From the NCBI GenBank assembly GCA_030015575.1, contig CM057338.1:832404353-832468352 (forward strand): DNA of 64,000 nt. Reading direction: 5' to 3'. Positions 12,479 through 24,545 of this stretch are shown here, piece by piece (positions within the stretch are counted from its first letter, which is position 1; each line of letters opens with the position of its first letter). The DNA comes from Agapanthus africanus (lineage: Eukaryota; Streptophyta; Magnoliopsida; Asparagales; Amaryllidaceae). Position numbers and translations under genes: made by a program. The notes under the pieces are model-generated. The model saw nothing but the letters and a program-made list of their open reading frames with translations. It did not search any database and was not told the origin of the DNA.

Positions 12479-13182
12479 GGTAGCTCTTTTTCTTATTCTA
12501 TTTCTTCGTAGTTTAATTATGCATTTTCTCTCCATCTCTTTTTCTCCCAACATGCGCGAGTAATTCTCCGCTTGTTAGGGTTCGTAGGATTAGGGTAGGC
12601 TAATGGACGATGAACATCTCTAAACTCTTTTTAAGTCCTATAAAGTTTATAAACTTTATCAAAAGAATCATTAACATCCTAATCGGGCGCGCTAACAATT
12701 CTTTGTTAGTCCCGACCGCGATTAGAGATTAGATTAATGATTGTTTTGGTAAAGGCTAGATATGAACGGAGTTCCGTGTCGAGATAAGGGTTAAGAGTGG
12801 GATTCCTTTTCGCTCCAGAAACCCTAATCTACACGCATCACCGTCGTTATAGTTTTAAATCTATTAAAGGATAAAAAGGGTAACTTTTAATTAATCGTCC
12901 ATAACTACTAAATCCTAACGAACCCTACAAGCCCCCTTATTATATAAACTTACATCCGTAGTTAATCTAGATCTATATTTTGCATTCTTGTTTAACGTAG
13001 ATCTAGATCCTACAACCATTCTACAACATTCTTTATTCCCTCCTCTCTTTCTCAACACATCTAAAGTAAGAGTAAAATATTCAACGTTTCCCTGAGGACG
13101 ACCCGTACTCACCTCGGTCTAGCTACACGCGACACCGTTCTGATTGTGGTATAACTACAAACACTCTTTCGAAACAATCAAA

Positions 13183-13200
13183 TGGCGCCGTTGCCGGGGA
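13183..13200 (+). other. Primer-binding site of element B
   Basis: TGGCGCCGTTGCCGGGGA, 18 nt complementary to the 3' end of tRNA-Asp, 2 nt after the LTR. This PBS is typical of Athila-lineage elements. Confidence 0.9.
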
Positions 13201-14144
13201 TACGTGCGTAATTTTTTATTCTTACTATTTGTGTTGAATTCTTATACGATCAATATCATAAATAAAACAAAACTGCAAATTGTATATTTAACGATTATTA
13301 TATGAATTTTGCGAGGGGATCTGGAGTCACAGACTTGAGGAAACAGGAGACAGATACATTCTTAGAGATCCAGAGGAGTACAGGAGGCCAAAGAAAATAT
13401 TTCATCAACTGATCCATCTACTCCGCGGCGGAAGCACGGCAAAGGAGCTCATTTGCGGCTGAAGCGCGGCGGGTTAGAGGATCTAGGGGCCCAAACTTCT
13501 CTGGTAAGATTCTAACCTCCTTCTCTCTCCTCTCAAATCCAATAAAATCTATTTTCTGCAGGATTCTTTGCAAAATAGCGCCGCTCAAAAATCTTTTTGC
13601 AAAAGTTGTGATTGGTTTTGTTTTGCATATTTTAATACGGATTTTTAAGGGGCAAGACCAAAATCCAGATTAGGTGGGGATTTCATCACCCTTCCTAAGC
13701 CCCACAAATCACAAACCGAGCATCTGCATCAACCCTACATTAATTTTAAAAAAAAATCTAGACCAGACTCTAAGGACTGTCGCGCTCAATAAGGACAGAG
13801 GAAGGTCGTAGGTAATCTATCGCTTATCCGCATTACTTTTGTAGTGTCTAGGCAAGTGTGTCTAAGACGAGTAGTTACTTAATTAGGACCACTACTTTCG
13901 TAGTGGGGAGCCTCCCACTCACCTAGCACTTACCTGGCTACAAGAGTAGTAAAGAGGCGGTAGAGGATTTATCCTGCGGCTTGTCCTTTGGAAGTCTAGG
14001 AGCAGTCTAGAGACTGGACCTAGGTAACCATAGTTCTAGGGTTGTTTGTGCATTTTTGTGTGATTTGTCTAAATCCGTCATTTTTCAAAACAAACCATTT
14101 ATTTTCTCCCTTTTTTACCCCTTCCCCCTTCTTCTCTTCTTATA
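13201..14144 (+). other. Leader of element B
   Basis: Non-coding region between the PBS and the gag-like ORF. A second GC-rich paired module is at 13421-13473 (CTCCGCGGCGGAAGCACGGC, 14-nt spacer, GCGGCTGAAGCGCGGCGGG). No other feature is recognised. Confidence 0.55.
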
Positions 14145-14350
14145 ATGGGTGACCTAAACAGAAGAACACTTGCCGAGCTTTGCTGTCCACAACCAGATAT
14201 CTCTTGTTTTCGTAATCCCTTCGGTATACCGTCCGGCTCTTCCATATCCTTAAGAGATCATATAGAACAAGAGAGAAGAAACAGTTGGCCACCTCAGTCT
14301 AGGTCTTATCAACCGTATCCTAATCCTACACCTGTTTCAGTTGATACCCA
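14145..14350 (+). pseudogene. Athila gag-like ORF, 5' part (split by element C)
   Basis: The ATG at 14145 opens a frame beginning MGDLNRRTLAEL, which resembles the N-terminal region of Athila gag polyproteins. The frame is cut after about 69 codons by the Angela insertion at 14351. It resumes in the same frame at 24546, so the insertion, not a point mutation, broke it. The peptide is proline- and serine-rich. I cannot assign a fold. Confidence is high that this is element coding sequence and moderate on the gag label. Confidence 0.65.
14346..14350. repeat. Target-site duplication of element C, left copy
   Basis: ACCCA, repeated at 24541-24545. Confidence 0.93.
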
Positions 14351-16537
14351 TGTAAGTCCACGTTGCTCACCCCGGTTCTTACGGGGAGGCGGAAACGACG
14401 AAAAACAATGATTTTGTGCAAGGCAACATGGACTAAAAAGCAAGGATCTTGGCTAAACATGAAACTAGTAAACACTAAGAGGTTTTAGCTACTATGTTGT
14501 AGAAGGTATACCTCACGGAACCGGTCCTTCGGGTCTTCATCCCGCTGTCCCACTCGTCCATCTCAGCTCCAAGCGTCGATCCGGACCTTGGGCACCTCCA
14601 CGGCCTTCTTGAGCCGAAGACGATCCACCCGAGAGTTGTACACTAAGCTTCGCCTCAAGCCAAGGCAACTAGGGCAAAGAGATTGCTAATCTAAATGCCT
14701 TAGGTTGTGTAGAAGAGAAAGATGGATGTCTTTGTCTATGTGGATTCTTTTTCTCTCAACACATGAGATCAAAAGAAGAGATCAAGAGGAGGATGAAGAA
14801 GGAGGAAGTTTGCAACCATGGAGCTTTTCTTTTTCTTCTCACTTCAAGAGAGAGAATGAGAAGAGAATAATGAAAAAGATTTTGCCCAAATGAAATGAAC
14901 CATGGTTGCAATAATACACAATAATCATCATTACTAATCCTATTATGAAAGACTTGATGGCACATTGAATTGACCATTATCATAACACAAGAAATAAAAT
15001 GAAAATAAAAGAAGAGTGTAGATCCCTCTTGAAGGTCAAAGGTCAACACGGTCAACGGGCCAACAAAGTCAAGAGAGGTCTAAGTAGTCAAATGGTCAAT
15101 GCAATTAGCCATCACTAATCTATCACTAAAAGGATTAGTAAACAATGTCTCCGACTCATAACGGTTTTGACCAAACGAATTGTCAAAACCCTAATGAGTG
15201 TGCCATATTACGGTTTTGGCCGAACCAACTGCCAAAACCCTAATGGGGCACCTCCTCCTTCATCACTCCTCAAAACTGTGCATACACACCCGTATCCGCA
15301 TTCCGAAGAATGCGAATGCACAGAAGACAAATCAAATCCATCTGTGCAATACTAGGATCTGGTTTAAACCAAAGCCCACTAGTATTGCCTGCCCGAACAG
15401 CATACGCACACAAGTGAACGTAAGTGATCGTAGCCCTGCCGTAAAACCATACGGCCTCTACACGTTTCGCTCAATGCAGGGAAACTCTCTGTGTGGGACT
15501 CTAAAGACTCGATACTATGCTGGCAGTGGGTTTAACCACAGACCGCAAGCGGCACTAGCTGTACGTAACGGTCCCCAAGTAGATGTCGATAAGAAGGCCG
15601 ATGAGGTAAACCCATCCGAACTCCTACTGAGCCTGTATGTGACAATCTCCGTACAGTCCGGTCTGTTCGTCTGATACATCACATGGCGGGCCTAGGGGGC
15701 GGTGAAAGTCAGTCCCCTAATAGCGGTACAAGTCGTGTCGGAGTGTAGCCCAAAACACCCTGAGATAACACTGGAAACCTACCAGTATATCTCGCTTGCC
15801 CTGGCCAGGGACTACTCGTGTAATGGCTCTCCTAGACACAGCGCGATGTCAACCCCCAATACCGAGAGAGACGAATCCTGTCTAACCGTCACTGCCTCCA
15901 AGTGCTTCGGGACTGCACCCAACTACTACCTGTTTGCACGACTCCTTTGAGCCGTAGTAGGGTAGTAATCTAAGTACAGTGGGAACACACTCGAGGCGAA
16001 GTGACAATGTCAAGTCGGCGGACTAAGCTGTACTCATGTCACCTAGGAACTGATAACTGACGATAGGTATACTACTAACCAACAGTTCCCGACGAGTCCT
16101 GTCCAGTATACTCGTAACCTAACGAGCACCCGCATACTATCTCAAGTACGACGTACTGACGGCTGTGGGATAGACCGTCTCCCCCGCTGGGATGAGAAGC
16201 GCATACGCTAGTCTACTCCGGAGTATCGATGCCCTGTCTCGATAGTCCAACGACTAGGGACCTGTATAAGGATGTGCTTATGGATTACCCAGCCCCCACG
16301 AGTGTGAGCGCCATCACAACGCTGGTAATCAAGCAAAGATCCTAAGGGCTCTACTAACATGTATATAAGCGATATGCTAAAAGAAACACATGCACATATT
16401 GAAGTAGAGACAAACCAAGTAGCATACTACCATTTTGAGCAAGATTGTCTATACAACTGTGAATATCCCAAGCTTCCATCAAGTAATATACAAGCTAGTA
16501 TGATACAGTAATGGCCTCTAGGGCATATACACTAACA
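14351..16537 (-). repeat. 3' LTR of element C
   Basis: 2187 bp, matching 22362-24540. Contains a 158-codon ORF (15198-15674, + strand) that stays open in both LTRs but has no recognisable domain. Contains a hairpin at 15297-15314. Confidence 0.93.
15297..15314. repeat. LTR hairpin of element C
   Basis: CGCATTC, loop CGAA, GAATGCG: a perfect 7-bp stem. The same hairpin is in the other LTR near 23301. Elements G and H have hairpins of different sequence in the same region of their LTRs. Confidence 0.75.
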
Positions 16538-16550
16538 ATCTCCCACTTGC
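16538..16550 (-). other. Polypurine tract of element C
   Basis: On the minus strand, GCAAGTGGGAGAT directly precedes the TGTTAG start of the 3' LTR. This is a typical copia PPT. Confidence 0.85.
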
Positions 16551-16551
16551 A

Positions 16552-16938
16552 CTAAGGCCATGTACTGGCGTATCGAAGACCTATCATCTCGATCAGCCGC
16601 TCGAACTGAGTCTGGGGTAGGGCCTTTGTGAGTGGATCCGCAGTGTTGTTCTCCGTATTTACTCTCTTCACCTCGATCTCCCGGCGATCTACGATCTCCC
16701 TGATCAGGTGGTACCGCCTCAAAATGTGCCTGGACTTCTGATGGGACCTGGGTTCCTTCGCTAAAGCTATAGCTCTGTTGTTGTCGCAATACAGCGGTAT
16801 TGGATCAACAATGGTAGGAACCACCTGAAGCTCCGTGAGGAACTTCTTCATCCAGACAGCTTCCTTTGCGGCATCGCAAGCAGCTATGTACTTCGCTTCC
16901 ATAGTTGAGTCTTCAACGGTCTCCTGCTTGGAACTCTT
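16552..16938 (-). pseudogene. Copia RNase H, element C
   Basis: The 116-codon frame begins MEAKYIAACDAAKEAVWMKK, the conserved Ty1/copia RNase H block. It continues with the YCDNNRAIALAKEP and HILRRYHLIRE motifs and ends near TADPLTKALP, close to the PPT. RNase H degrades the RNA strand during reverse transcription. A TGA at about 16924 separates it from the RT frame upstream (ending NGGAVC). That stop is derivable from a Trp codon by one G-to-A change. The catalytic acidic residues in these motifs are present, but the polyprotein is broken. Confidence 0.85.
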
Positions 16939-18098
16939 TCAGCAAACCGCCCCTCCATTGAGGGTAAAGACATAACCCGACATGGATTTGGAGTCATCCT
17001 TGTCACTCTGGAAGCTGGAGTCAGCAAAGGCCTCAAGCTGGAGGTCTTTTCCGCCATACACCAAGAACATCTCCTTAGTCCTTCTCAGGTACTTGAGAAT
17101 GTTCTTTACCGCTATCCAGTGTTTCTCCCCTGGGTTCGACTGATACCGGCTTACAACGCTCAATGCGTATGCTACATCTGGTCTGGTACACAACATCGCA
17201 TACATTATAGAGCCTACTGCAGAAGCGTAGGGTATAATAGACATGCGATCCCTTTCCAAATCAGTCTTGGGAGACATCTCTTTAGAGAGGGTGATCCCGT
17301 GACAAGCCGGTAGATTACCGCGCTTGGAATCTTCCATACTAAACCTTTTCAGTATGATGTCGATGTACCTCGACTGTGAAAGTCCCAACATCCTCTTAGA
17401 TCTATCACGATAGATCTGGATCCCCAGAATGTAGTTGGCATCGCCCAGGTTTTTCATGGAGAACCTCTATGACAAGAATCCTTTGACTGACTGTAGCATA
17501 GGAATATCATTTCCTATTAGGAGAATGTCATCCACGTACAAGACGAGGAATACCACAGTTCTCCCTACAATCTTACTGTAAATGCATGGTTCATCTGGGT
17601 TTTTGATAAAGTTGAATTCTTTGACAGTATCATCAAAGCAGATGTTCCAACTCCGCGATGCCTGCTTAAGTCCATAAATGGACTTGAGCAACTTGCACAC
17701 TCTACCGCTGCTCCCACTCTGAATGAATCCCTCCGGCTGTCCATATAGATGCACTCTTCCAAATTACCATTTAGGAAAGCCGTCTTTACGTCCATCTGCC
17801 AGATTTCATAATCGTGGAAGGCAGCAATGGAAAGAAGGATCCGAATGGATTTTAGCATAGCCACTGGAGAAAAGGTCTCGTCATAGTCCAAACCAGGTCT
17901 TTGACGAAAACCTTTTGCAACAAGTCTAGCTTTATAGGTCTCAACCTACCCATCTACACCAATCTTCTTTCTGAAGATCCATTTGCAGCCTACGGGTTTT
18001 ACCCCTTCTGGAGCAAAGTCCAAAGTCCAAACTTTGTTGGTGTACATGGACTCCATCTCGGCCCGCATTGCATCCAGCCATTTTACCGAGTCGCCGCT
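16939..18098 (-). pseudogene. Copia reverse transcriptase, element C (broken)
   Basis: Three overlapping frames carry the RT. 17565-17891 has MDYDETFSPVAMLKSIR and QMDVKTAFLNGNLEE (finger and palm). After a frameshift near 17730, 17467-17754 has GLKQASRSW and the YVDDILLIGND catalytic motif. After a TAG near 17467, 16939-17457 has MKNLGDANYILGI and SIMYAMLCTRPDVAYAL. The upstream linker to 18098 is interrupted by stops. Order and motifs are those of Ty1/copia RT. At least one frameshift and two stops make it non-functional. Confidence 0.88.
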
Positions 18099-19301
18099 CT
18101 AAATGGCTTGCTGGAAGCTAGTAGGCTCACCATAATCCATGGTGCAATCCTCTCTATCCCCGTCTATGAGAAAACCGTAGTATCTCTCGGGCGGATGAGA
18201 CTGCCTACTACTCCTGCGGAGTGGCGCTGAGATGCCCGGTTCTCTTGAAAAATCTGGTTCTTCCAAGCTTTCAGTAATAGCTTGTGGTTCTGGAATCTCT
18301 TCCAGTTCTACTACGCTCCCACTTGCTTCTTTTTCTAAAAACTGATGTTCTAGAAAGTGGGCATGACGAGAAACAAAAACCTTTTGTTCCTCTGCGTAAT
18401 AGAAAAAATACCCCCTGGAGTTCTTTGGGTATCCCACAAACTTACACAGTATTGAGCGTGCCTCGAGCTTGTCCGCATGCTGCTTTTTTACAAAAGCTGG
18501 ACATCCCCATATCTTCAGATACTTAAGACAGGGTTTCTTCCCACACCACATCTGATATGGTGTGGTAGGCACAGTCTTGGAGAGAACCTTGTTCAAAAGA
18601 TATGCAGCTGATTCTAGTGCATAACCCCAGAAGGATCGCGGCAACTCAGCCTTACTCATCATGGATCGAACCATATCCAATAGGGTTCGATTCCGCCTTT
18701 CCGATACACCGTTGTGTTGTGGTGTGTATGGAGGAGTAAGCTGAGAGAGAATTCCATTCTCTTTTAAGTAGCCCAGAAACTCGGCACTTAAGTATTCACC
18801 ACCTCAATCAGATCTCAGTGTCTAGATACTTTTGCCTGTTTGTTTTTCAACTTCATTCTTGTATTCCTGAAATTTCTCAAAGGCCTCGGATTTGTGCTTC
18901 ATCAAGAAGACATGCCCATACCTAGAGAAATCATCTGTGAAAGTAATGAAGTATGAACAACCACTTCGCGCATGTGTAGACATTGGACCACACACATCAC
19001 TGTGTATGAGTCCAAAGAGCTCGCTCGCTCTTTCTCCGTGTCCAGTGAACGGAGTCTTTGTCATCTTTCTCATGAGACAAGATTCACAAGTGGAATAAGA
19101 CTGGTACTCGAACGGATCCAAGTATCCTTCTTTATGTAACTTTGTCAACCGTGTCTCATTAATGTGACCCAGTCTACAATGCCATAAGAAATCCTGATTT
19201 AATTCCGGAGACTTTCTTTTAAGTGTGTTCTGGACACTGAAGATCTGAGCTTGATTCAAAACGTATATACCGTATTTCAATGTACCTGACCCAATCAGCA
19301 C
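18099..19301 (-). pseudogene. Copia integrase, element C (broken)
   Basis: 18822-19301 encodes the GAG-pre-integrase zinc-binding region (WHCRLGHINETRL ... CESCLMRKM) and the start of the catalytic core (HSDVCGPMSTHARSGCSYFI). A TAG at 18822-18824 and a nearby TGA interrupt the frame just before the second catalytic region. 18099-18680 continues with SFWGYALESAAYLLNKV and KIWGCPAFVKK, then a Ser/Glu-rich linker to RT. Integrase joins the cDNA to host DNA. The copy is inactive because of the stops. Confidence 0.88.
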
Positions 19302-20327
19302 TTAATTTAGGTGGATGTTTACTACATCGCTTACAAAAGTAAAATCATATCCTTCCTTAGAAAATAAGGATACAGATATGATGTTACAAGTCACACCTGG
19401 TACATAAAAACAGTCACGCAGAATCAATATCTGCCCAGTTGTCAGTCCTAGATGATATTCCTCTACGGATTCAGCATACATGCTCATTCCGTTAGCAACC
19501 CTGAGAGTCATATCACCTTTCCTGATAACCCTACGGTTTCTCAAAGCCTGTAACGAATTACAGATATGAGATCCTGATCCGGTATCCAATACCCAGGAAG
19601 TAGGGTTAACTGACATACAGTTCTCTATCACAAACACACCCGAAGCCGAAGCCACAACATGCTTCGAATTCTGGCTACTGGTTTTACAAGACCTGCAATC
19701 CTTCTGCCCATGTTCATTCCCGTAACAATAGGAACATCCCTCTTTTACTACATCTGTTCCTGAAACTTCTGCCCTTCCCTTTCTTTCTACTTTCCTAGTT
19801 TCCTTTAGGGTAGTAGGTAGAGACTGTTGAACTGAGTCAGCATCTGACCCGTTCTTCAACGTGGTCTTCAGGTCCGAGAGCTCAAAAGAGCTGGTCTTTG
19901 TAAGGACGTTTCCCCCTACAGATGACCCGATAGCCAACCTCGCTGGAAGCAATTCGTTCGAGGTCTCATATCTTGTGATACGAGATTGCTCTCCATATAA
20001 AACTTTGTTATGGAGGAAGATAGAAGCTGAGTCCATCTTCTCGTGCTGCCTCTGGTATATACCATCAACTGAGGCTAACACGAGGCACTTGGCTTTCGCA
20101 CAGTCTTCTTCCGATGTCCTACGGATATCAATATCCATGACAGGGGAAACTGGACGTGAGACGGCAGGGGTTGGATCAGTCAAGAGGTGTTCCAGCTTGT
20201 CCTGGGCAATGGACATCTGGACAGACCTTTGCCAGTCATAACAGTCAGATTCAGTCATTTTATTATCTAGATGTAACCTAGGTGCGGTCACTGGGTCGCT
20301 GCAATTAAGAGAGAGAGAAGAAAACAC
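19302..20327 (-). CDS. Copia gag and protease, element C
   Basis: 341 codons from the ATG at 20327. The N-terminal part (about residues 20-60) has a gag-like WQRSVQMSIAQDKLEHLL segment. A CCHC zinc knuckle (CSYCYGNEHGQKDC) lies near residue 200. The aspartic protease motif WVLDTGSGSHIC follows near residue 245, then the LRDCFYVPG block. The frame ends at the edge of the integrase region. Gag forms the particle and the protease matures it. The gag section looks shorter than usual for Angela, so an internal deletion is possible. Confidence 0.8.
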   Translation of the reverse strand: MFSSLSLNCSDPVTAPRLHLDNKMTESDCYDWQRSVQMSIAQDKLEHLLTDPTPAVSRPVSPVMDIDIRRTSEEDCAKAKCLVLASVDGIYQRQHEKMDSASIFLHNKVLYGEQSRITRYETSNELLPARLAIGSSVGGNVLTKTSSFELSDLKTTLKNGSDADSVQQSLPTTLKETRKVERKGRAEVSGTDVVKEGCSYCYGNEHGQKDCRSCKTSSQNSKHVVASASGVFVIENCMSVNPTSWVLDTGSGSHICNSLQALRNRRVIRKGDMTLRVANGMSMYAESVEEYHLGLTTGQILILRDCFYVPGVTCNIISVSLFSKEGYDFTFVSDVVNIHLN

Positions 20328-22348
20328 TTAGCATGATGCTGTTGTAAGTTTAGATTGGTTTTTAATTTATCTAAACAGGATGGCTCCCACTGTCTCTCGA
20401 ATCCCTCCTCAAACCATAAAGGAAGAACTAGTCAGGATCTATCTCACCGTACAATACTTGCTTAACCGTTCAGCCAGGCCAGTGTTGGTACTTCAAGGGA
20501 GGTTTTCCAACGCTTTCGCGAAGTTCCTTAATTAAGTAACCTCTTTTCCCTGTGGGCGTACCCCCGCGAACACCTTTCTAGACACCTACTTGGTTTATAG
20601 CATTGATCGTTAAGTGAGAGATTTCCCGAGGAGTAGCATATACTCACAGTAGGATCGGGATCCAAATATCATCGCGTGATAAAACCGAAGGAATCCTACC
20701 AGAATCATCACACTCCAAATGGTATGCAGTGCTAGCAAGTTTCAGTGCTTATGAAACTCCCAATGTGGATTTTTGCCCCATGCTCTTATGACCTTGACGA
20801 AGGCCAACATATCATAAGTCACATGTCAAGTTCTACCCGTCATCATCCAGGTTAATTTGAACCCACCCGTACATACCCTTGACGAAGGCCAAAATAGTAG
20901 TACGACTGTCCCAAACCAACGCATCTATCTATGCTACAGATAAATATTCAGTAGCTACCAATCACTATGCCTTGGCGAAGGTCAAAATACATAGCTTGAA
21001 TACTACTGAATATTTAACCGAGATGACGGAAGGCTACGAATGGTTTTGGCAAAACCGTGAACGTAGTGAACTTGATATAGTCGATGGAATGAGATAGCTT
21101 TTAAAAGGAGTGGTTCAAGCTCCGCGTTTAAAATGCTGGTTTTTGAAAAGAACCGAGTGGTTTTGAAAGTGTTCCAACGACTTTTACTTGGTTTATTTTC
21201 TTGCATTAGTTCTTTTAATGCGTCCCATCATTTAATCCTACCATTGCAGAAAACAACCAAAATATGACGTACGCTTATGCCATTCGCATTCGCCACGGGG
21301 CCCCGTCATCACCCGTTAGGTTACTTAACTAACGACAGAGCGGGGGCTGGGCTAGCGCGGCTGTAAAACATAAGCAACGCCTAAATAGTTATCATATATA
21401 AATATATAGCAATGATAGACATTACAGATCACAGATGAACACTTTGGATATACTAGGAATCCGCGATTCGTTCGAGCCTGCAACGAAAAACGGATTACAC
21501 GGTCGCGATGAATAGCCAAACCCCACCCTAGACCCCTACGGGTGCGGCAAACTACCCGCCAAGTACCCGAAGCGAAGCAACCTCCCTCAACACCGTGAGT
21601 AGGCCACTCGGCATTTCGAGATACCCGGTAGTTTGTGCACCCTACCTTGGGTCTATCCTAGGAGCAAAAACAGTAAAAAGAAATTATACAATGACGGCTA
21701 CAACCCCGACCCGGTTGTGCGGCCAAACAAATAATATTACATCAATTTACATATTTTACAATGAATGAAAGAAAAAGAAACTCTTTTCTCACACCCATTC
21801 CTGGCTATTCATCCGCGACAATCCACTGAGTTCATATACACAAACCATCAACATTACAGATCACAGATATGTATAACCCCCACTAATCGACGTATAGCGA
21901 TTAGCGGACGTTCAATATATATATCACATCACAGATAATATTCATTAGCCAAAGAGTACGGAATATCGATCAAAATACGGATTTTTAACCACCCGAAAAG
22001 TCAATTTGCTCTCTGGAAAATCTGGGTGGAAAAAACATGTATTAAAAATCCCAAAACATCCAAACAAAAACACTGCACAAAACCCGATCCAGTGCCGAGT
22101 CAAAACGGCGGCGGAACCGCGGCAATGAGCATGTCATTGCCGCGGAACCGCGGTCGTTTGATCGAATCACTGGATCCATTTTCTGCAGTGTTTTCACAAA
22201 ACCCTGAGACGATTTTTGAAGTATGATTTTTTATTTTTAGAGCAGAAAAAAAATCAACAGAAAGTGGTGGTTTTGCGGATGTGTTTTCCGACTTTTTCCG
22301 ATCGATGTTCTTAACACTTTGCTAACTTACTAGTTTATGTTTAGCTAG
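20328..22348 (-). other. Leader of element C
   Basis: About 2 kb between the PBS and gag with no supported ORF. Blocks match the leader of element H in reverse orientation, for example 21290-21340 against 63665-63720 and 21530-21600 against 63410-63480. This shows the two belong to one family group. Contains the long hairpin at 22086-22176. Confidence 0.7.
22086..22176 (-). repeat. Long structured hairpin in leader of element C
   Basis: Outer 9-bp arms GATCCAGTG and CACTGGATC enclose a perfect 12-bp inner stem (CCGCGGCAATGA, 5-nt loop, TCATTGCCGCGG) flanked by GCGGAACCGC repeats. The hairpin edge lies 173 nt from the PBS. Element H has the counterpart at 62647-62733 with changed but still paired arms. 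A role in RNA packaging or dimerisation is inference. Confidence 0.75.
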
Positions 22349-22360
22349 GCTCTGATACCA
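22349..22360 (-). other. Primer-binding site of element C
   Basis: On the minus strand TGGTATCAGAGC, initiator-Met tRNA type, 1 nt after the 5' LTR. It fixes the minus orientation. Confidence 0.92.
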
Positions 22361-22361
22361 C

Positions 22362-24540
22362 TGTAAGTCCACGTTGCTCACCCCGGTTCTTACGGGGAGG
22401 CGGAAACGACGAAAAACAATGATTTTGTGCAAGGCAACATGGACTCAAAAGCAAGGATCTTGGCTAAACATGAAACTAGTAAACACTAAGAGGTTTTAGC
22501 TACTATACTGTAGAAGGTATACCTCACGAAACCGGTCCTTCGGGTCTTCATCCCGCTGTCCCACTCGTCCATCTCAGCTCCAAGCGTCGATCCGGACCTT
22601 GGGCACCTCCGCGGCCATCTTGAGTCGAAGACGATCCACCCGAGAGTTGTACACTAAGCTTCGCCTCAAGCCAAGGCAACTAGGGCAAAGAGATTGCTAA
22701 TCTAAATGCCTTAGGTTGTGTAGAAGAGAAAGATGGATGTGTTTGTCTATGTGGATTCTTTTTCTCTCAACACATGAGATCAAAAGAAGAGATCAAGAGG
22801 AGGAAGAAGAAGGAGGAAGTTTGCAACCATGGAGCTTTTCTTTTTCTTCTCACTTCAAGAGAGAGAATGAGAAGAGAATAATGAAAAAGATTTTGCCCAA
22901 ATGAAATGAACCATGGTTGCAATAATACACAATAATCATCATTACTAATCCTATTATGAAAGACTTGATGGCACATTGAATTGACCATTATCATAACACA
23001 AGAAATAAAATGAAAATAAAAGAAGAGTGTAGATCCCTCATAAAGGTCAACACGGTCAACGGGTCAACAAAGTCAAGAGGGGTCTAAGAGGTCAAATGGT
23101 CAATGCAATTAGCCATCATTAATCTATCACTAAAAGGATTAGTAAACAATGTCTCCGACTCATAACGGTTTTGGCCAAACGAATTGTCAAAACCCTAATG
23201 AGTGTGCCACATTACGGTTTTGGCCGAACCAACTGCCAAAACCCTAATGGGGCACCTCCTCCTTCATCACTCCTCAAAACTGTGCATACACACCCGCATC
23301 CGCATTCCGAAGAATGCGAATGCACAGAAGACAAATCAAATCCATCTGTGCAATACTAGGATCTGGCTTAAACCAAAGCCCACTAGTATTGCCTGCCCGA
23401 ACAGCATACGCACACAAGTGAACGTAAGTGATCGTAGCCCTGCCGTAAAACCATACGGCCTCTACACGTTTCACTCAATGCAGGGAAACTCTCTGTGTGG
23501 GACTCTAAAGACTCGACACTACGCTGGCAGTGGGTTTAACCACAGACCGCAAGCGGCACTAGCTGTACGTAACGGTCCCCAGGTAGATGTCGATAAGAAG
23601 GCCGATGAGGTAAACCCATCCGAACTCCTACTGAGCCTGTATGTGACAATCTCCGTACAGTCCGGTCTGTTCGTCTGATACATCGCATGGCGGGCCTAGG
23701 GGGGCGGTGAACGTCAGTCCCCTAATAGCGGTACAAGTCGTGTCGGGGTGTAGCCCAAAACACCCTGAGATAACACTGGAAACCTACCAGTATATCTCGC
23801 TTGCCCTGGCCAGGGACTACTCGTGTAATGGCTCTCCTAGATACAGCGCGATGTCAACCCCCAATACCGGGAGAGACGAATCCTGTCTAACCGTCACTGC
23901 CTCCAAGTGCTTCGGGACTGCACCCAACTACTACCTGTTTGCACGACTCCTTTGAGCCGTGGTAGGATAGTAATCTAAGTACAGTGGGAAGACACTCGAG
24001 GCGAAGTGACAGTGTCAAGTCGGCGGACTAAGTTGTACTCATGTCACCTGGGAACTGATAACTGACGATAGGTATAATACCAACTAACAGTTCCCGACGA
24101 GTCCTGTCCAGTGTACTCGTAACCTAACGAGCACCCGCATACTATCTCAAGTACGACGTACTGACGGCTGTGGGACAAACCGTCTCCCCCGCTAGGATGA
24201 GAAGCGCATACGCTAGTCTACTCAGGAGTATCGATGCCCTGTCTCGATAGTCCAACGACTAGGGACCTGTATAAGGATGTGCATGGATTACCCAGCCCCC
24301 ATGAGTGTGAGCGCCATCACAACGCTGGTAATCAAGCAAAGATCCTAAGGGCTCTACTAATATGTATATAAGCGATATGCTAAAAGAAACACATGCACCT
24401 ATTGAAGTAGAGACAAACCAAGTAGCATACTACCATTTTGAGTAAGATTGTCTATACAACTGTGAATATCCCAAGCTTCCATCAAGTAATATACAAGCTA
24501 GTATGATACAGTAATGGCCTCTAGGGCATATACACTAACA
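22362..24540 (-). repeat. 5' LTR of element C
   Basis: 2179 bp, partner of 14351-16537. Its outer end contributes the first codons of an apparent long ORF starting at 24514, which is a fusion artefact with the element B frame. Confidence 0.93.
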
Positions 24541-24545
24541 ACCCA
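24541..24545. repeat. Target-site duplication of element C, right copy
   Basis: ACCCA, matching 14346-14350. Confidence 0.93.

Larger units (their letters stand above)
11714..13180 (+). repeat. 5' LTR of element B
   Basis: TGTTCAG...CAATCA, nearly identical to 27463-28923. It contains the GC-palindrome module (12154-12200), a TATA box (12289) and a polyadenylation signal (12473), which gives a U3-R-U5 layout. Confidence 0.92.
14351..24540 (-). mobile_element. Element C: Angela-type Ty1/copia element
   Basis: LTRs of about 2.18 kb (14351-16537 and 22362-24540). Read on the minus strand they start TGTTAGTGTATATGCCCTAG, the hallmark start of Angela-lineage copia LTRs, and end ACTTACA. The PBS is at 22349-22360 and the PPT at 16538-16550. 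The order on the minus strand is gag, protease, integrase, RT, RNase H, as in Ty1/copia. Coding regions carry several stops and a frameshift, so the copy is inactive. By eye the two LTRs differ at about 2 percent of sites over the first 850 bp, so the insertion is not very recent. Confidence 0.93.

Noticed and set aside
15198..15674. 158-codon ORF kept open in both LTRs of element C (second copy 23202-23678)
   Set aside because: The copies agree because LTRs are duplicates; composition is unremarkable and the related LTRs G and H do not keep the frame.
24514..24545. ATG at 24514 as start of the long ORF
   Set aside because: It lies in the LTR of element C; the native frame begins at 14145 and is joined across the insertion.
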